From NCBI GenBank assembly GCA_039545295.1, contig BCIK01000007.1, forward strand, positions 255,835-319,834: a DNA stretch of 64,000 bases, in the 5' to 3' direction. The DNA comes from Udeniomyces pyricola. Lineage: Eukaryota > Basidiomycota > Tremellomycetes > Cystofilobasidiales > Mrakiaceae. Under the pieces are notes generated by a model. The model ran no database searches and was not told the DNA's origin. It saw nothing but the letters and a program-made list of their open reading frames with translations. Position 1 is the first letter of the stretch. The number at the start of each line of letters is the position of its first letter. Below, in pieces: positions 62,859-64,000 of the stretch. The position numbers were made by a program, and so were the translations under genes.

Positions 62859-64000
62859 ATGTCCGTCATCATTACCGGCATCTTTGAGATCATCCGTGTC
62901 TGTTTCTGCAGTAACGACAGTAACAACAACAACAATCACAACCAACAGCAGGGTCAACAACAAGGCTACCCTGGTCAGCAGCAGCACCAGGTTCGTTCGT
63001 CTGTTCGGACGCGTCGGCACCCCCTATCGTTATCGACTGCTCCGATAGCCACCCATCCATCCTTGGTAGCAGAACGGTCGGGCTCATTCTAACAGTTGCC
63101 ATCTTCTTTCTAGCAAAATACCTACCCACCCCAACAGCAGCCTTCGTATGGCCAGCACAACAACAACAACCACAACTATCACCAACAACCACATAAACCG
63201 ACCAACAACAACCACTCTCAGCAGAATGGCAGGCCCAGCGCTGGGGGTTACGGCCAAGTTGCCGGGCCCTATCATTCCCAGGTAAATGCCACTCAATCAA
63301 GCTGCTAGCGAATCATGACGGATCGAACGGACCTCTGGCTCGTGTCGCCTGATGGCTGATCAAACTCCGTTGTTTCTCCACGGGATTTTTTTCATTCACC
63401 TTTGTACCATATGCCGATCTGTCCTGTGTAATCAATGTGTTGGACCTACCTTTGGTATTGCTCACAACAATTCCTGCTCTAGGACCCTAACATGGTCAAC
63501 CAGGTCCGCTAACTTCCATAATCCCTTTCTTGTTGAGCTCTCGCCCATGGCCTGACACCGCCTTCTTTCATCCTTTCCCTGGAATCTTTTTTTTTTTTTT
63601 CTCTTCTCGCTACTCGCAAACTGACATAGTCCAATGCAAAGTACATGGATATGCGTGACCGGGCGAGGAAAGAGGGAGATCTGATGCAAAGGTACGCATA
63701 GCAATGATTGAATGCATATATCTCTCTGTCTATAGAGGCGCACGCAGATAGCTTGTTAACGATGTGTTCAAGACTGATCATCTTTCCTCCTCTTGTTCTT
63801 GGTTTCTGAACTTGTTCTTGTTCTTTGTTGTTGTTGTTGTAGTTGCTTTGCTCGGTCGAAGCAAGCGTACAGCTCCGGCGATGGAGCGGCCGCCCATCAG
63901 CTTTCGGAAGAAGGCAAGACTCATCAGAGAAACAAGGAGCGCATCAACGATGAAGCGAGAGATTGGATTTATTACCGTGAGTCCGAATTGAGGCCGATGA
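62859..64000 (+). CDS. Smr/DUF1771 domain protein (5' part; cut by the window end)
   Basis: Smr-domain proteins with a DUF1771 helix act on nucleic acids; some cleave mRNA on stalled ribosomes. The ATG at 62859 opens MSVIITGIFEIIRVCFCSND, followed by an Asn/Gln/His-rich stretch. Exons are 62859-62990, about 63115-63280 (QNTYPPQQQPSYGQHNNNNH), a 21-nt micro-exon (DPNMVNQ, near 63483-63503), about 63630-63692 (SNAKYMDMRDRARKEGDLMQ) and one from near 63842. The DUF1771 helix continues SCFARSKQAYSSGDGAAAHQ, LSEEGKTHQRNKERINDEAR and DWIYY. The Smr domain itself should lie beyond 64000. The hydrophobic, Cys-bearing first 17 residues are of interest. Reading frames join across all four introns. Confidence 0.85.

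Overview
The window looks like nuclear DNA of a filamentous or yeast-like fungus, most likely a basidiomycete. The evidence is a set of intron-rich genes (mostly 50-130 nt GT-AG introns), very long Ser/Pro/Gln low-complexity tails on regulatory proteins, pyrimidine-rich untranslated regions, and homologues of CHD1, Dad2, Scy1/Cex1, Vps22/Snf8, Psr1, Siw14/OCA, an arrestin-related trafficking adaptor and a mitochondrial uS19. The exact clade cannot be told from this sequence. No CRISPR array, insertion sequence, rRNA or convincing tRNA was seen.

Layout from left to right. 0.7-4.3 kb (-): a large leucine-rich, F-box-like protein. 4.7-6.8 kb (-): a class I/II PLP aminotransferase. 7.2-7.9 kb (-): a small mitochondrial protein, perhaps a complex I accessory subunit. 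8.4-12.8 kb (-): a WW-MyTH4-RhoGAP protein. 13.6-14.2 kb (+): a SnoaL-like protein. 14.7-22.6 kb (+): CHD1. 23.1-23.4 kb (-): a possible small membrane protein. 23.5-26.9 kb (+): a Ser/Pro-rich protein of unknown role. 27.7-29.6 kb (+): a Siw14/OCA-family protein whose catalytic loop looks dead. 30.9-35.3 kb (-): a Crz1-like C2H2 factor rich in glutamine. 36.5-40.4 kb (-): a Scy1-like pseudokinase. 40.6-41.7 kb (+): the ESCRT-II subunit Vps22. 41.7-44.1 kb: gene-poor. 44.1-44.9 kb (+): a single-pass membrane protein. 46.1-48.0 kb (-): a ZNF511-like protein. 48.9-53.0 kb (+): an arrestin-like trafficking adaptor. 54.7-56.1 kb (-): the DASH subunit Dad2, with an assembly gap inside an intron. 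57.8-60.5 kb (-): a Psr1-type phosphatase. 61.3-62.1 kb (-): mitochondrial ribosomal protein uS19m. 62.9 kb to the end (+): an Smr/DUF1771 protein, cut off by the window edge.

The genes do not form a cluster with one shared function; this is ordinary euchromatic housekeeping and regulatory content. The more interesting points are the predicted pseudophosphatase with a 31-nt intron, a Vps22 start codon that may be split by an intron, the WW-MyTH4-RhoGAP architecture, and recurrent long C/G homopolymers. Most of those homopolymers read as C on the sense strand of introns and flanks, and several coincide with ambiguous bases or a gap. Two genes (dad2 and uS19m) are cut into such short exons that simple ORF searches would miss them; both were rebuilt here with consistent reading frames.
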